Shown: one piece after another, positions 1-9,054 of the stretch
How the letters are laid out: each line of letters opens with the position of its first letter
How positions within the stretch are numbered: position 1 is the first letter of the stretch
Source: Bacillus glycinifermentans
Lineage (GTDB): Bacteria > Bacillota > Bacilli > Bacillales > Bacillaceae
DNA: 64,000 bases
Assembly (NCBI RefSeq): GCF_001042475.2
Contig: NZ_LECW02000021.1
Location: forward strand, 62,001-126,000
Reading direction: 5' to 3'
The notes under the pieces: model-generated
The model's database searches: none
Seen by the model: the letters and a program-made list of their open reading frames with translations, nothing else
What the model was told of the DNA's origin: nothing
Position numbers and translations under genes: made by a program

Positions 1-1650
1 CGGAATATCGACGCCTGCAAATACCTCTTTCTGCGCTTCATGGCTTACGGCCGGCGGATTTTGGTCTTCCCCTTCTTTTCCGACTGTGCCTTCGGCTTTG
101 CCGAGTCCTACCGTGACGGCTGATACCGCTTCATACGCGTTGACGAGCCCGTGACCGTACCCGTTGTTCGGCGATTCGGTAAATTTGCTGTCAGTCAAAG
201 GTGTTGCTGTATCCATTAAAATCTGTTCAATTTCATCGACGGAAAGCGATGAATCTGCTTGTTTTAAAAGTGCTGCAACAGCCGAGACATGCGGCCCGGC
301 CATTGAAGTGCCGTCCCAGCCGTCTTGATATCCGCTTCCCGGAACCGATGATCGAATGTTTACGCCGGGGGCGGTGATTTCGGGTTTTGTCTCATCATAA
401 GGGGACGGACCAAGCAAAGAAAAGTCGCCCAGTTTCTTGTTGATGTCTGTCGCACCCGTTGCAAACGCCTCCGGATAATTTGCCGGGTTTGCGATTGAAG
501 CCGGACCTCCCGGGTTAAAGAAATCGACATTGCCTGCGGAAAATTCAGGGAAAATGCCGGCGGCTCTCCACGCTTTAACCATGTCCCTGTACCATTCATC
601 AAGACCGGCATTGCCTGCCCATGAATTATTGACGACATCCGGAGCCATTTCAGGGTGCGGATTTCCGTCTTTGTCCTTAGGCGCCAAAATCCATTCCCCC
701 GCCTCGAGGAGATCCTCATCTGTACCGCCATCTTCGGAAAAAGCTTTCACCGCAATCCATTTGGCTCCAGGCGCCACACCGATCTGATTTTTGCCGCCGG
801 GCTCTGAGCCGGCCATTGTGCCTGTCACATGCGTTCCATGCTCAAGGTCGTCATAAGGCTCTGATCTTCCGGCTGTTGCGTCAAACCAGCTGAATTCGTG
901 ATCTGGACTGTCAGGATGCGCCGGATCGTATCCGCGGTATTTTTCTTTAAGCGCCGGGTGATCCCACTGAACGCCCGTATCGATGGAAGCGACGACGGTT
1001 CCACTTCCGTCATACCCAGCCTCCCATGCTTTCGGAGCGCCGATTTGATCGATGTTCCATTCGATACCGTCACTGGCTTGGACCGATTTTTTGCTGACGG
1101 ACTTGTTGGCCGGTTTGATCAAGTGCCTCGTTTCATTCGGAAGCACTTTTTCGACTTCAGGAAAGGAGGCCACCTGCTCCATCACGTCTTTTGTCGCCCT
1201 GACCGCCATTCCGTTCACGATGTAGAATGAGCGAATATCTTTTGCTTTACCCTTTTTCGCTTGCTTTTTTAAATAGCTTTGAAGATGACTTTGCGTCTCA
1301 TCCGCTTTGATTCTTAATGATGAAACAATTGCTGAACGTTTTTGATATTCCGTTTTCGCCGAGCTCAGAGATTTCGATTTTGCTTTCTTTTCCGCCTGTT
1401 TCGCGACTTTTTGCGTGTCGACTTGATCTTTCATTTTAATCAAAAACGTGACTTGATCTTCTTTTTTGAACTGTTTGACAAGGGATGACGAAATTTTTTT
1501 CTTGATGGAAGCATTTTGTTTTGCTTGTTCTTTGTAAGAAGTGAGCGGTGATGCCGATTCTGCGGCAGAAGCGGAGGGCATCAGCATAGATGCGGCCAGA
1601 AGCCCGCTTAACATGGAACAGAAGGCCTTCTTTTTCAGCTTTCTTTTCAA
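1..1650 (-). CDS. bpr: Bacillopeptidase F-type subtilisin-family serine protease, 3' end outside window
   Basis: Secreted S8 (subtilisin-family) endopeptidase. The frame is open from a TTG at 1650 to the window edge, 550 codons with no stop. The TTG follows a GGGGG run seven bases upstream; no ATG fits better. A signal peptide (Lys-rich start, hydrophobic core, ending ASA near residue 30) precedes an I9-type inhibitory propeptide. The catalytic triad is visible: Asp224 in ASIDTGV, His271 in HGTHVTG and Ser449 in DGTSMAGP. B. subtilis Bpr is about 1430 residues, so the long C-terminal region should continue to the left. The gene follows a second, shorter protease (1850-3358) that is clearly its paralogue. 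Family assignment is secure; full length cannot be seen. Confidence 0.9.
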   Translation of the reverse strand, partial: MKRKLKKKAFCSMLSGLLAASMLMPSASAAESASPLTSYKEQAKQNASIKKKISSSLVKQFKKEDQVTFLIKMKDQVDTQKVAKQAEKKAKSKSLSSAKTEYQKRSAIVSSLRIKADETQSHLQSYLKKQAKKGKAKDIRSFYIVNGMAVRATKDVMEQVASFPEVEKVLPNETRHLIKPANKSVSKKSVQASDGIEWNIDQIGAPKAWEAGYDGSGTVVASIDTGVQWDHPALKEKYRGYDPAHPDSPDHEFSWFDATAGRSEPYDDLEHGTHVTGTMAGSEPGGKNQIGVAPGAKWIAVKAFSEDGGTDEDLLEAGEWILAPKDKDGNPHPEMAPDVVNNSWAGNAGLDEWYRDMVKAWRAAGIFPEFSAGNVDFFNPGGPASIANPANYPEAFATGATDINKKLGDFSLLGPSPYDETKPEITAPGVNIRSSVPGSGYQDGWDGTSMAGPHVSAVAALLKQADSSLSVDEIEQILMDTATPLTDSKFTESPNNGYGHGLVNAYEAVSAVTVGLGKAEGTVGKEGEDQNPPAVSHEAQKEVFAGVDIP

Positions 1651-1748
1651 ATGAAATCCCCCTTTTTCAATTAAAAATGGGTAAATGCAGACGATCCTCC
1701 TCTCGTTTGTAATCTTTTGTCTGACCGGGTTGTTCCTTTAAATATAGT

Positions 1749-1766
1749 AAATATTGGTTAATATTT
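1749..1766. repeat. AT-rich inverted repeat upstream of bpr
   Basis: Perfect 7-bp arms AAATATT and AATATTT separated by GGTT lie about 100 bp upstream of the bpr start, in the AT-rich region where its promoter must be. It could be an operator for a protease regulator. I do not recognise the site and could not define a clean -35/-10 pair here. Confidence 0.35.
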
Positions 1767-1801
1767 TTGTCGTTATTTGTCATGGCTTTTTAAAATTAGT
1801 T

Positions 1802-1840
1802 AAAAAAAGACAAAACCGGTAAAAGGTTTTGTCTTTTTTG
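1802..1840 (-). terminator. Rho-independent terminator after the short protease gene
   Basis: The 15-bp arms (1803-1817 and 1825-1839) form AAAAAAGACAAAACC / GGTTTTGTCTTTTTT with a 7-base loop. The U-tract lies on the minus strand, just after the stop codon at 1850. It separates the short protease from bpr, so bpr needs its own promoter. Confidence 0.85.
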
Positions 1841-1849
1841 AGAAGATAT

Positions 1850-3358
1850 TTATTTCTTGGCCTCTTTGAACGCTTTTAGCGCATCGACCAATCCGTATCC
1901 ATACCCGTTGTTTGGCGAACTTTTAAACGTTTTGTCCGTCAGAGGCTTCGCCGTTTTCCGCAAAATGTGTTCGATTTCATCAACGGTGATGTTCGGATCT
2001 GCTTGCCTCATTAATGCGACGACGCCTGAAACATGCGGAGTCGCCATCGATGTGCCGTCCATCGTTGCGTATCTGTGTCCCGGATAAGCTGAGCGGATGC
2101 TCACGCCGGGAGCAGAAAGGTCCGGTTTAACTTCATCGTATGGAGATGGCCCCTGCAATGAAAAATCGGCTAAAGCGTTCGTGCTGTCAACCGCACCGAT
2201 TGCAAAAGATTCCGGATAGTTGGAAGGATTTTCGACAGATCCCGGTCCGCCCGGCTCGGTTTCGCTCACATTGCCCGCTGCGAATACAGGGAAAATATCC
2301 GCCGCGTGCCAAGCCTTCACCATGTCGCGATACCATTCATTAAGCCCGCGCTCGCCGGCCCAGGAGTTATTGACGACATCCGGAGCTTTTTCAGGGTGCG
2401 GTTTTCCTTTTGCATCCTTCGGCGCCAAAATCCATTCGCCCGCTTCTAAAAGGTCTTTTTCACTTCCGCCCTCTTCAGAAAAAGCTTTGACAGCAATCCA
2501 TTTCGCAGTAGGTGCAACACCGATCTGGTTTTTTCCGCCTGATTCTGATCCGACCATCGTTCCGGTCACGTGTGTGCCGTGCCCGAGATCGTCGTACGGC
2601 GTTTTTTTATTGCTTGTGGCGTCAAACCAGTTATATTCGTTGTTCGGGCTGTTCGGCTTTGAAGGATTATATCCGCGGTATTTTTTCTTTAATGCCGGAT
2701 GATCCCATTCAACGCCGGTATCAATCGATGCGACGACAGTTCCTTTGCCTTTATACCGTTTCTTCCAGACATCAGGCGCATGCACTTGCTTGATGTTTGC
2801 GTCTGCCTCGGAAGATGAAGCTTTCGACGTTGTATCGATTGTGGCTTTTTCCGTTTCGCTCAATTTGATCGTTTGATTTGGAAGCACCTGCTCCACTTCT
2901 GGAAATGCCGCTATTTTTTCCATCACTTCTTTTGTGGCCGTCACCGCCATTCCATTTACGATATAAAATGATTCCACCTGCGATGCTGCACCTTTTTTCG
3001 TTTGTGTCTGCAAATACGTTTTCAAGTCTTTTTGCGTGTTTTCGGCTTTTGTCTTTAAAGAGGTGAGTACTGCCGAACGTTTGAGCTCTTTTACCCTTTT
3101 CTTTGTCATAATGCTCGCCTTGGCATTCGTCTCTGCCACTCGTGCGGTTTGCTGCGGATTGGCCTGATCTTTCATTTTAATTAAAAATGTGACCTTTTTG
3201 TGTGATTCAAAGTCTTTGTAAAGAGAGTCTGATATTTTATTGTGTCCCTTCGCGTCATTCCCCGCTGTGCCGCCGTCGGCTTGGACAGCCCCAGGCACCA
3301 GCAGTGCACCGATGATTGCCGCGCACGTCAATGTGCGATATATTGACTTTTTCTTCAA
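1850..3358 (-). CDS. Secreted subtilisin-family protease, short bacillopeptidase F paralogue
   Basis: A 502-residue secreted S8 serine protease. The start is a TTG at 3358 with AAAGGAGGA six bases upstream. The signal peptide ends near residue 27 (GAVQA). A propeptide covers about residues 45-165 and the catalytic domain about 185-500. The triad is Asp213 (ASIDTGVEW), His260 (GHGTHVTG) and Ser437 (DGTSMATP); the AGN near 361-363 should supply the oxyanion-hole Asn. It is collinear with the neighbouring bpr product through the propeptide and catalytic domain, then stops. It therefore lacks the long C-terminal extension of Bpr. Its own terminator, start site and intact active site argue for a working gene, not a truncated copy. 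It lies downstream of ftsZ but is separated by a terminator. Confidence 0.93.
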   Translation of the reverse strand: MKKKSIYRTLTCAAIIGALLVPGAVQADGGTAGNDAKGHNKISDSLYKDFESHKKVTFLIKMKDQANPQQTARVAETNAKASIMTKKRVKELKRSAVLTSLKTKAENTQKDLKTYLQTQTKKGAASQVESFYIVNGMAVTATKEVMEKIAAFPEVEQVLPNQTIKLSETEKATIDTTSKASSSEADANIKQVHAPDVWKKRYKGKGTVVASIDTGVEWDHPALKKKYRGYNPSKPNSPNNEYNWFDATSNKKTPYDDLGHGTHVTGTMVGSESGGKNQIGVAPTAKWIAVKAFSEEGGSEKDLLEAGEWILAPKDAKGKPHPEKAPDVVNNSWAGERGLNEWYRDMVKAWHAADIFPVFAAGNVSETEPGGPGSVENPSNYPESFAIGAVDSTNALADFSLQGPSPYDEVKPDLSAPGVSIRSAYPGHRYATMDGTSMATPHVSGVVALMRQADPNITVDEIEHILRKTAKPLTDKTFKSSPNNGYGYGLVDALKAFKEAKK

Positions 3359-3654
3359 CTGGCATCCTCCTTTTACATTGCGAATCTAGTCGTGATTTGC
3401 CGCTTCTTGCATTTCTATGTCTAGAAAAAAGAAGGCATCTATAATGTAAAAGAAAAAGCTCGTAGATTTTGTCGGTTTTTGTCACCGCGCTGCAATTAAT
3501 CGATAAATTGATACTTTTTACGTATCCGCGTGTTTACGGTATAGTCCGCCGTACTTGCCGCCATACCCCAATTGTAGGCAGAAAGGGCATATGGAGAAGC
3601 AAGCCTTTTGTTCTGGTTGTATCAGGTGGAAAGCGATGGGGATGTTCATTTACA
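3359..3654. other. Intergenic region upstream of the short protease gene
   Basis: About 300 bp between the ftsZ terminator and the protease start. It must hold the protease promoter and its regulatory sites, but I cannot identify a convincing sigma-A -35/-10 pair. An AT-rich stretch around 3440-3450 gives a possible -10 on the minus strand without a good -35. No ORF here looks coding. Confidence 0.5.
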
Positions 3655-3685
3655 TTCAAAAGGCTGCTGAATGGATCAGCAGCCT
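3655..3685 (-). terminator. Terminator after ftsZ
   Basis: Ten-bp arms AGGCTGCTGA (3661-3670) and TCAGCAGCCT (3676-3685) lie 13 bp past the ftsZ stop, followed on the minus strand by TTTTGAAT. It ends the division cluster transcript before the protease genes. Confidence 0.8.
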
Positions 3686-3697
3686 CTCGTTTATTCA

Positions 3698-4834
3698 TTA
3701 GCGGTTATTGCGGTTTCTCAAGAAAGTCGGGATGTCAAGCGTATCCTCGGCAGGCTGGGATTGGCTGCGGTGAGGCATGCTGACCTGTTCGTCGCGCTTC
3801 GGTTCGCGTTTCGGAGCTGGCTGATGCTGTTTGAAGCCTTGGTTTAAAGGTCTGTTCTGCGGCTTTGCTGCATCCGGCTCCTGTTCGATAAACCCGGTCG
3901 CAATAACGGTTACGACAATCTCGTCTTTTAAGTTTTCATTGATGACAGATCCGAAGATCATGTTGACGTCCTGATCTGACGCAGCAGCGACGATATCAGC
4001 CGCTTCCTGCACTTCATAAAGGCTCAGGTTCGTTCCGCCCGTGATGTTCATGAGGACGCCTTGTGCGCCGTCAATCGCCGTTTCAAGAAGCGGGCTGGAA
4101 ACGGCTTTTTTAGCGGCTTCGGCAGCGCGGTTTTCGCCTGTGGCGATACCGATACCCATCAGTGCAGACCCCTTGTTTGACATGATCGTTTTGACATCGG
4201 CGAAGTCAAGGTTGATCAGTCCCGGTGTTGCAATCAGGTCTGAAATGCCCTGAACACCTTGGCGGAGGACGTTATCCGCTTCGCGGAACGCTTCAAGCAT
4301 CGGTGTATTTTTATCAACGATCTCAAGAAGTCTGTCATTCGGGATGACGATCAATGTGTCGACCGATTCCTTCATTGCCGAAATGCCGCCTGCTGCTTGA
4401 AGCTGTCTTTTTCTTCCTTCAAACGTAAACGGTCTTGTCACGACGCCGACAGTCAGCGCGCCGAGGTCTTTGGCGATTTGGGCGATAACCGGTGCGGCTC
4501 CTGTTCCTGTTCCTCCGCCCATTCCGGCTGTAACGAACACCATGTCAGCGCCTTTTAACGCTTCTTCGATTTGTTCTTTGCTTTCTTCTGCCGCTTTTTT
4601 GCCGACTTCCGGATTGGCTCCGGCACCGAGGCCGCGCGTCAGCTTCGCGCCGATCTGCATTTTCGTTTCCGCTTTTGAAAGGTTAAGGGCTTGAGCATCG
4701 GTGTTGACCGCGATAAACTCGACTCCCTGAACGTCATTTTCGATCATCCGATTGACGGCATTGTTTCCGCCGCCACCTACTCCAATTACTTTAATCGATG
4801 CTAAGCCGTCTATATTTGTTTCAAACTCTAACAT
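3698..4834 (-). CDS. ftsZ: Cell division protein FtsZ
   Basis: Tubulin-like GTPase that polymerises into the cytokinetic ring at midcell, or at the poles in sporulation. It has 378 residues, close to the B. subtilis length. The N-terminal nucleotide-binding region has the [11 protein letters not shown] segment near residue 20 and the tubulin signature GGGTGTG at about 106-112. The C-terminal linker is variable and Gln/Pro-rich, and the conserved tail DIPTFLRNR binds FtsA, SepF and other partners. It lies 34 bp downstream of ftsA in the same transcript and is followed by a strong terminator. Confidence 0.99.
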   Translation of the reverse strand: MLEFETNIDGLASIKVIGVGGGGNNAVNRMIENDVQGVEFIAVNTDAQALNLSKAETKMQIGAKLTRGLGAGANPEVGKKAAEESKEQIEEALKGADMVFVTAGMGGGTGTGAAPVIAQIAKDLGALTVGVVTRPFTFEGRKRQLQAAGGISAMKESVDTLIVIPNDRLLEIVDKNTPMLEAFREADNVLRQGVQGISDLIATPGLINLDFADVKTIMSNKGSALMGIGIATGENRAAEAAKKAVSSPLLETAIDGAQGVLMNITGGTNLSLYEVQEAADIVAAASDQDVNMIFGSVINENLKDEIVVTVIATGFIEQEPDAAKPQNRPLNQGFKQHQPAPKREPKRDEQVSMPHRSQSQPAEDTLDIPTFLRNRNNR

Positions 4835-4868
4835 GCTATATCCTCCTAATCCGTCGAATGACTAATCT

Positions 4869-6167
4869 CTATTCCCAAAAGAAGTTAAATATTTTCTTCA
4901 TTTTGCTTTGCTTTTTCTCAGGTTGAGCCTGCTGCTTGGATTTTGGCTTCGGACGCTGCTGCACTTCTTTCTGGTGAGTTGCCGCGACTTCCTGAACCGC
5001 TTCCGCCGGCATTTTAAAGCCTACTTTTCTGCCTTGGATTTTTGCGTTCCGGTATGCGAATTGGATGAGCCCGACCCCTGTCATGTATTGGGGCTCCCTC
5101 ACGCCGATATAATTCGGGCTAGCCACTCTGACGTTGTTTTGAAGAACTTCCTGTGCGAGGCTGAGGACACCCGGCATTCCCGCCTGTCCGCCCGTAAGGA
5201 CGAACCCGCCAGGCAATTCTTTAATCCCCATGCTCCGAAGCTCTTCCGCCACAAACAAAAAGATTTCCTCGAGCCTGGCTTCGATGATGTCAGCCACTTC
5301 CCGCTGGGTGAACGTCTGTTTTTGGTCTGTCCCGATCACGGCGACCTCGAATGCTTCCTCTTCTGACGCTTCTTCGTAGAAAGCATGTCCAAACTGTTTT
5401 TTCACCCTCTCGGCCTCGTCCGTAGACGTGCGGAGACCGATCGAAATGTCCTTCGTAATGTTTTCGCCCCCGAGCGGAACGACGCGGGTCGCCAGCAGAT
5501 GGCCGTTTTCAAATACGGCGACCGTCGTCGAGCCGCCTCCGATATCGATTAAAGCCACCCCGAGGTTCTTTTCGTCCTTCGATAAAGCGACAGATCCGGC
5601 AGCCAGCGGCTGCAGGCATATATCCGTAATTTCAATTCCTGCCCGTTCCACACAGCGGAGCAGGTTATGTAGAATCGTTTTTGAACCGGTGATCAGCGAG
5701 CCTTCAACTTCAAGGCGGACGCCGAGCATCTTCTTCGGATCTGTAATGTCGCCTCTTCCGTCAACGATAAATTGCCGCGGAATCACATCGACAATCAGCT
5801 GTTCGGGAGGGATGGAGACGACCTGGGCCGCCTCCATGACCCGCCGTACATCTTCAACGTGTATCTCTTTGTTTTCGCTTGAAACCGCCACAACGCCGTT
5901 CGTATCCTGGATATGGATGTAGTTGCCGTTAACCCCGACAATGGCGTGTCTCAGCGGAAAACCTATCATTCTTTCAGCTTGTTCAAACGCTTTTTTTATA
6001 GAATGAACCGTTTCATCTATATCAACGATTGATCCTTTTTTCAGCCCCTCTGAGGGAACATTTCCGACTCCGATAATGTTTAGCGATTCATCTGACATTT
6101 CACCGACGATCACTTTTATATTGGACGTACCGATGTCTAGACTGACGTAAAGTTCATTGTTGTTCAT
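4869..6167 (-). CDS. ftsA: Cell division protein FtsA
   Basis: Actin/Hsp70-fold ATPase that tethers FtsZ filaments to the membrane. The start chosen is the ATG at 6167 (MNNNELYVSLDIGTSN), seven bases after GGAGGTG; an upstream in-frame start at 6185 would overlap that ribosome binding site. It has 432 residues, close to B. subtilis. Visible features are the phosphate-1 loop (DIGTSNIK), phosphate-2 motif (LIDIGGGSTT), a Gln/Lys-rich linker and the C-terminal amphipathic membrane-targeting helix (KMKKIFNFFWE). It forms an operon with ftsZ and has its own promoters in the 180-bp gap after sbp. Confidence 0.99.
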   Translation of the reverse strand: MNNNELYVSLDIGTSNIKVIVGEMSDESLNIIGVGNVPSEGLKKGSIVDIDETVHSIKKAFEQAERMIGFPLRHAIVGVNGNYIHIQDTNGVVAVSSENKEIHVEDVRRVMEAAQVVSIPPEQLIVDVIPRQFIVDGRGDITDPKKMLGVRLEVEGSLITGSKTILHNLLRCVERAGIEITDICLQPLAAGSVALSKDEKNLGVALIDIGGGSTTVAVFENGHLLATRVVPLGGENITKDISIGLRTSTDEAERVKKQFGHAFYEEASEEEAFEVAVIGTDQKQTFTQREVADIIEARLEEIFLFVAEELRSMGIKELPGGFVLTGGQAGMPGVLSLAQEVLQNNVRVASPNYIGVREPQYMTGVGLIQFAYRNAKIQGRKVGFKMPAEAVQEVAATHQKEVQQRPKPKSKQQAQPEKKQSKMKKIFNFFWE

Positions 6168-6195
6168 TCTATGGCACCTCCTCACATTTCAGTCA

Positions 6196-6224
6196 ATTCT
6201 ATTCTATTATTTGCCGAACAACAA
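6196..6224 (-). promoter_or_regulatory. Candidate sigma-A promoter for ftsAZ
   Basis: On the minus strand TTGTTG (6219-6224) and TAGAAT (6196-6201) are separated by 17 bp, close to the ftsA start. B. subtilis ftsAZ has two sigma-A promoters besides the sigma-H one. Matching this site to either is inference. Confidence 0.45.
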
Positions 6225-6306
6225 TACAATGAATCTGGTTTTACAAGTGTGTAACAATAAATAACGAACCAACACGCTTCTGTTTAGTTTTAGGATTACT
6301 GTGAAT

Positions 6307-6333
6307 ATTCGTTATATCCTATGTATATCCTCT
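6307..6333 (-). promoter_or_regulatory. Sigma-H promoter for ftsAZ
   Basis: On the minus strand AGAGGATAT (6325-6333), then 11 bp, then AACGAAT (6307-6313). This matches the sigma-H consensus RnAGGAwWW-N11/12-RnnGAAT at every defined position. In B. subtilis the middle ftsAZ promoter (P2) is sigma-H dependent and raises FtsAZ for polar septation at the onset of sporulation; position and sequence fit that role here. Confidence 0.85.
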
Positions 6334-6350
6334 TTTAAATCCGATTTTTT

Positions 6351-6704
6351 TTATTTTTTTCTCCTTGCGGCCGTCCATTTGGCGAGCAATATTCTTCTGA
6401 TGACCGCTATGTTTTGAAACAGTCTGACGCCAAACGCGAACATGCCGACTAAATACAAGTCTACACCAAGATGAACGCCCAGAAAAGCCAAACTTATCGC
6501 GAGAATGATGTTGAAAAAAAAGCCCGTCACAAAAACTAGTTCATCGTATACACATTGTAAATGGGCCCTAATTCCCCCGATCAGCGTATCGAGCGATGCG
6601 AGAATGGCTAAGGACAAATAATTCGAGTACTCTTCCGGAATTGTCAAGTTCGTGCTGAACCCGATGGCAATTCCGAGCAAAAGCCCTAAAACCGGAAGCC
6701 ACAT
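6351..6704 (-). CDS. sbp: Small basic membrane protein Sbp
   Basis: A 117-residue integral membrane protein of the Sbp/DUF1290 family. Three or four hydrophobic segments are visible: about residues 2-20, 25-45, 60-85 and 85-105. A basic tail (KWTAARRKK) follows. Its function is unknown although the gene is always found between ylxX and ftsA in Bacillus. Its start overlaps the last base of ylxX, so the two are translationally coupled. The region downstream carries the ftsAZ promoters. Confidence 0.93.
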   Translation of the reverse strand: MWLPVLGLLLGIAIGFSTNLTIPEEYSNYLSLAILASLDTLIGGIRAHLQCVYDELVFVTGFFFNIILAISLAFLGVHLGVDLYLVGMFAFGVRLFQNIAVIRRILLAKWTAARRKK

Positions 6705-7429
6705 TAGGAATTCTCTCCTTTTGATTTTTCGAGCGGTTTCAATGGTGCCACTTGCATTTGACCATCGTAAGCCTTGATTTTGATGCGTTTTTCAGGTCTG
6801 TTGATTTGCAAATCCAGATTTTCTCCCGCAAACAGATCTTGAAGGGATGAAGCATTCATTCGGCTATATAGTTTATCGGCGTCTTTCCCAATGACTTTTA
6901 CTGTTATCGGATAGTTGTCCAAAGGATAGCCGTCTATTTTCGTCGTTCCATTGATGTCTCTGATCACGGTCGTATTGACAACCCTCCTGTCATTGATGGA
7001 AATGTCCTCCGCCTCATACATGTTTAATTCATTGATCAGCTTTTTCAAAAGATCGGGGGGTGGGTTTTTGAGGGGCTCTCCCGTTAATTCATCGGAGAAC
7101 AGCCGGGAGATCGTGATCGTGATGCCGCTGCCGGTGACATCGGTGAAGCCGGCCTGTTTTTTTAAGTGCTGAAGCGTGTCATTCAGCGCTTTTGTCCGCG
7201 AATGGTCTTCCTCCCGGCTGTACGTGCCGAGCATGTTTTCGTATTTGTCGATTTCGCCGATCAGTTCAAGCTGCTTTTTCTGCTCCTTTTTTAAATCCTC
7301 GCGAAGCTGCCAAATATCCCTTGTGTCGCGGACTTCGGGCTCCTTCAAGGAATTAAACTGAACGGCCAGCATGATCCCGAATATGAGCATCAAAGCGCTT
7401 AAACTGACGAAACGATCGTGTTTTTTCAA
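6704..7429 (-). CDS. ylxX: DUF881 family protein YlxX
   Basis: A 241-residue DUF881 membrane-anchored protein. It has one N-terminal transmembrane segment (about residues 10-27), a coiled-coil stretch (about 35-90) and a conserved globular C-terminal half exposed outside the cell. The start is a TTG at 7429. It is a close neighbour and homologue of YlxW; the pair lies between divIB and sbp in the division cluster. The function is not established, but the location suggests a role at the envelope during division. Confidence 0.92.
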   Translation of the reverse strand: MKKHDRFVSLSALMLIFGIMLAVQFNSLKEPEVRDTRDIWQLREDLKKEQKKQLELIGEIDKYENMLGTYSREEDHSRTKALNDTLQHLKKQAGFTDVTGSGITITISRLFSDELTGEPLKNPPPDLLKKLINELNMYEAEDISINDRRVVNTTVIRDINGTTKIDGYPLDNYPITVKVIGKDADKLYSRMNASSLQDLFAGENLDLQINRPEKRIKIKAYDGQMQVAPLKPLEKSKGENS

Positions 7430-7453
7430 GATCCGCCCACCAACTTTTCTTCT

Positions 7454-8146
7454 TCATTCCCCTTGTTTCAAAAGAGGCTCCATCTCGATTTTATCTTTTT
7501 TCTCGATGCTGACTGAAACATGGTCACGGGTCAGCTGGTCGACGATGCCTCCCTCTATGTTCAGCGCAGAGAGCAGCACGTCCGCCTCCCCGATGGCCGA
7601 AACGACAAACGGAGCCGGATGCTGTGTGCCGTCAACCGTGATGACCGGTCCGTTGCAGGAAATATAGGAATGATGCGTCACGCGCTGTCCGTTAATCGAT
7701 ACAGCAGCCGCGCCTGAGATCCACAATTCATTCAGCAGGCGGAAAATGTGGCTTTCATGGACGATATAACTGTTTACATTCTCCCCTTCCGGCACATATG
7801 ATGAATCTTTCAGCGTGACTTCAATGCCCTTTCCCTGAACGCCGATTTCGCCGACAAACATTCTGTATCTTTCAACATCTTCCACAATGTTGTAGTATTC
7901 CTTTTTCTCGTTTTTGAGCGATGCTTCCGTTTTCTGCACTTCCTGCTGTTTCTTGTATAATTCCTTTTCCAGCGCTTTGTTCTGCTTTTCCTCCGTTATC
8001 AGCCGGTCGCGGAGGGAATATTCCGTTTTCCAGTCCTCTGCGGCTTCTCCGCGGTCTTTGTTTTCTTTTGTGAACTGGTAGGAAAAAGACAAAAGGAAAC
8101 CCAATACGAGCATGGCAAGCGAGAGGTTGACCGTATGCCTCTTCAA
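7454..8146 (-). CDS. ylxW: DUF881 family protein YlxW
   Basis: A 230-residue DUF881 protein with the same plan as YlxX: a transmembrane segment at about residues 7-24, a long Glu/Lys coiled coil (about 35-95) and a conserved external domain. The TTG start overlaps the divIB stop in TTGA, a four-base overlap that implies translational coupling. The biochemical role is unknown. The two DUF881 genes probably arose by tandem duplication. Confidence 0.92.
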   Translation of the reverse strand: MKRHTVNLSLAMLVLGFLLSFSYQFTKENKDRGEAAEDWKTEYSLRDRLITEEKQNKALEKELYKKQQEVQKTEASLKNEKKEYYNIVEDVERYRMFVGEIGVQGKGIEVTLKDSSYVPEGENVNSYIVHESHIFRLLNELWISGAAAVSINGQRVTHHSYISCNGPVITVDGTQHPAPFVVSAIGEADVLLSALNIEGGIVDQLTRDHVSVSIEKKDKIEMEPLLKQGE

Positions 8147-8934
8147 CGTCCGTCTTCCTTCTTGCTGTCTTTGGACTTCTTTTGCAGAGATTCGAAGTAT
8201 GCCGCAACTTCCAAATGGATGATGCCTTTTTCTCCTTTTGGAAGCTCGCTGACGATGGCGGGATAGTTCTTCATATTTTTCGCAAATGTTTTAATTGAAG
8301 CCGTGACGGTGTAGCCGTCATTCATATACAGCCTGACGAGCCAAGGGTTTGATTTTTGAGGCGCGTAGTCGATCTCAGAAATCGAATCCTTTACTGAATC
8401 AGGGAGTTTGTCCAGCTGTCTGGCCATTTGAACGAGCTTTTTGTCCTCCGTCCAGCCGTTCAATATCGGTCCATTGTCAGTCGGCGTCACTTCTTCAGGG
8501 AGGACCGTCCCGTTTTCAAGCACCGAGTAATACACATTATGCTTTTGCAAAAACGCGATACTCTTATATTCTTCGATCGAGATTGCGATTTTGTTGGGCA
8601 GCTTTTTTGATACCTCGGCTTTTTTTATTAATTTATTTTCCTCCAGCCTTTTTTCGGTTTTTTCTTTACTGAGGCTCCAAAATTCCGTCTGCCCTTTATA
8701 GATTTGGGACTGTGAAATGACGTCGTCTGCCGGAACGTTTTGATTGCCTTTGATCTCGACTTCGGACACCTTGCTGATCGGGGTCTGAAGGTAGATGATG
8801 ATCAGCATCATCGTAAAAAAAAGCAGAATAAATGTGATCAGCCGGCGGTTTGCCTTTTGCTTTCTCTGTTCTTTGATTTTTGGAATCCGCTCTTCTATAT
8901 TTACTACTTTTTCCTTATCAATACCGGGTTTCAC
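8143..8934 (-). CDS. divIB: Cell division protein DivIB (FtsQ)
   Basis: Bitopic division protein that, with FtsL and DivIC, controls septal peptidoglycan synthesis by PbpB/FtsW. It has 263 residues and a GTG start at 8934. The order is a short basic cytoplasmic tail (IKEQRKQKANRR), one transmembrane helix at about 32-50, a POTRA domain at about 53-120 (SKVSEVEIKGN), then the beta and gamma domains ending in a Lys-rich tail. It is preceded by a hairpin after murB and coupled to ylxW. Confidence 0.97.
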   Translation of the reverse strand: MKPGIDKEKVVNIEERIPKIKEQRKQKANRRLITFILLFFTMMLIIIYLQTPISKVSEVEIKGNQNVPADDVISQSQIYKGQTEFWSLSKEKTEKRLEENKLIKKAEVSKKLPNKIAISIEEYKSIAFLQKHNVYYSVLENGTVLPEEVTPTDNGPILNGWTEDKKLVQMARQLDKLPDSVKDSISEIDYAPQKSNPWLVRLYMNDGYTVTASIKTFAKNMKNYPAIVSELPKGEKGIIHLEVAAYFESLQKKSKDSKKEDGR

Positions 8935-9054
8935 GTTGGGCTCACCTCAGGTTCAATCAAGCAGACAAAAAAACTTTTATTTGCTTATATTTATTCGGGA
9001 AGAAGACGCTAAGCCCCCAAACGGAGACTTGAAAACGAAAAACTTCCGTTAGCG

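Noticed and set aside
898-1230. Plus-strand ORFs opposite bpr and many other genes
   Set aside because: They lie antisense to strongly supported coding frames and lack ribosome binding sites or recognisable products.
1850-3358. The short protease as a truncated pseudogene of bpr
   Set aside because: It has an intact signal peptide, propeptide and catalytic triad, its own ribosome binding site and a strong terminator, so it reads as a functional gene.
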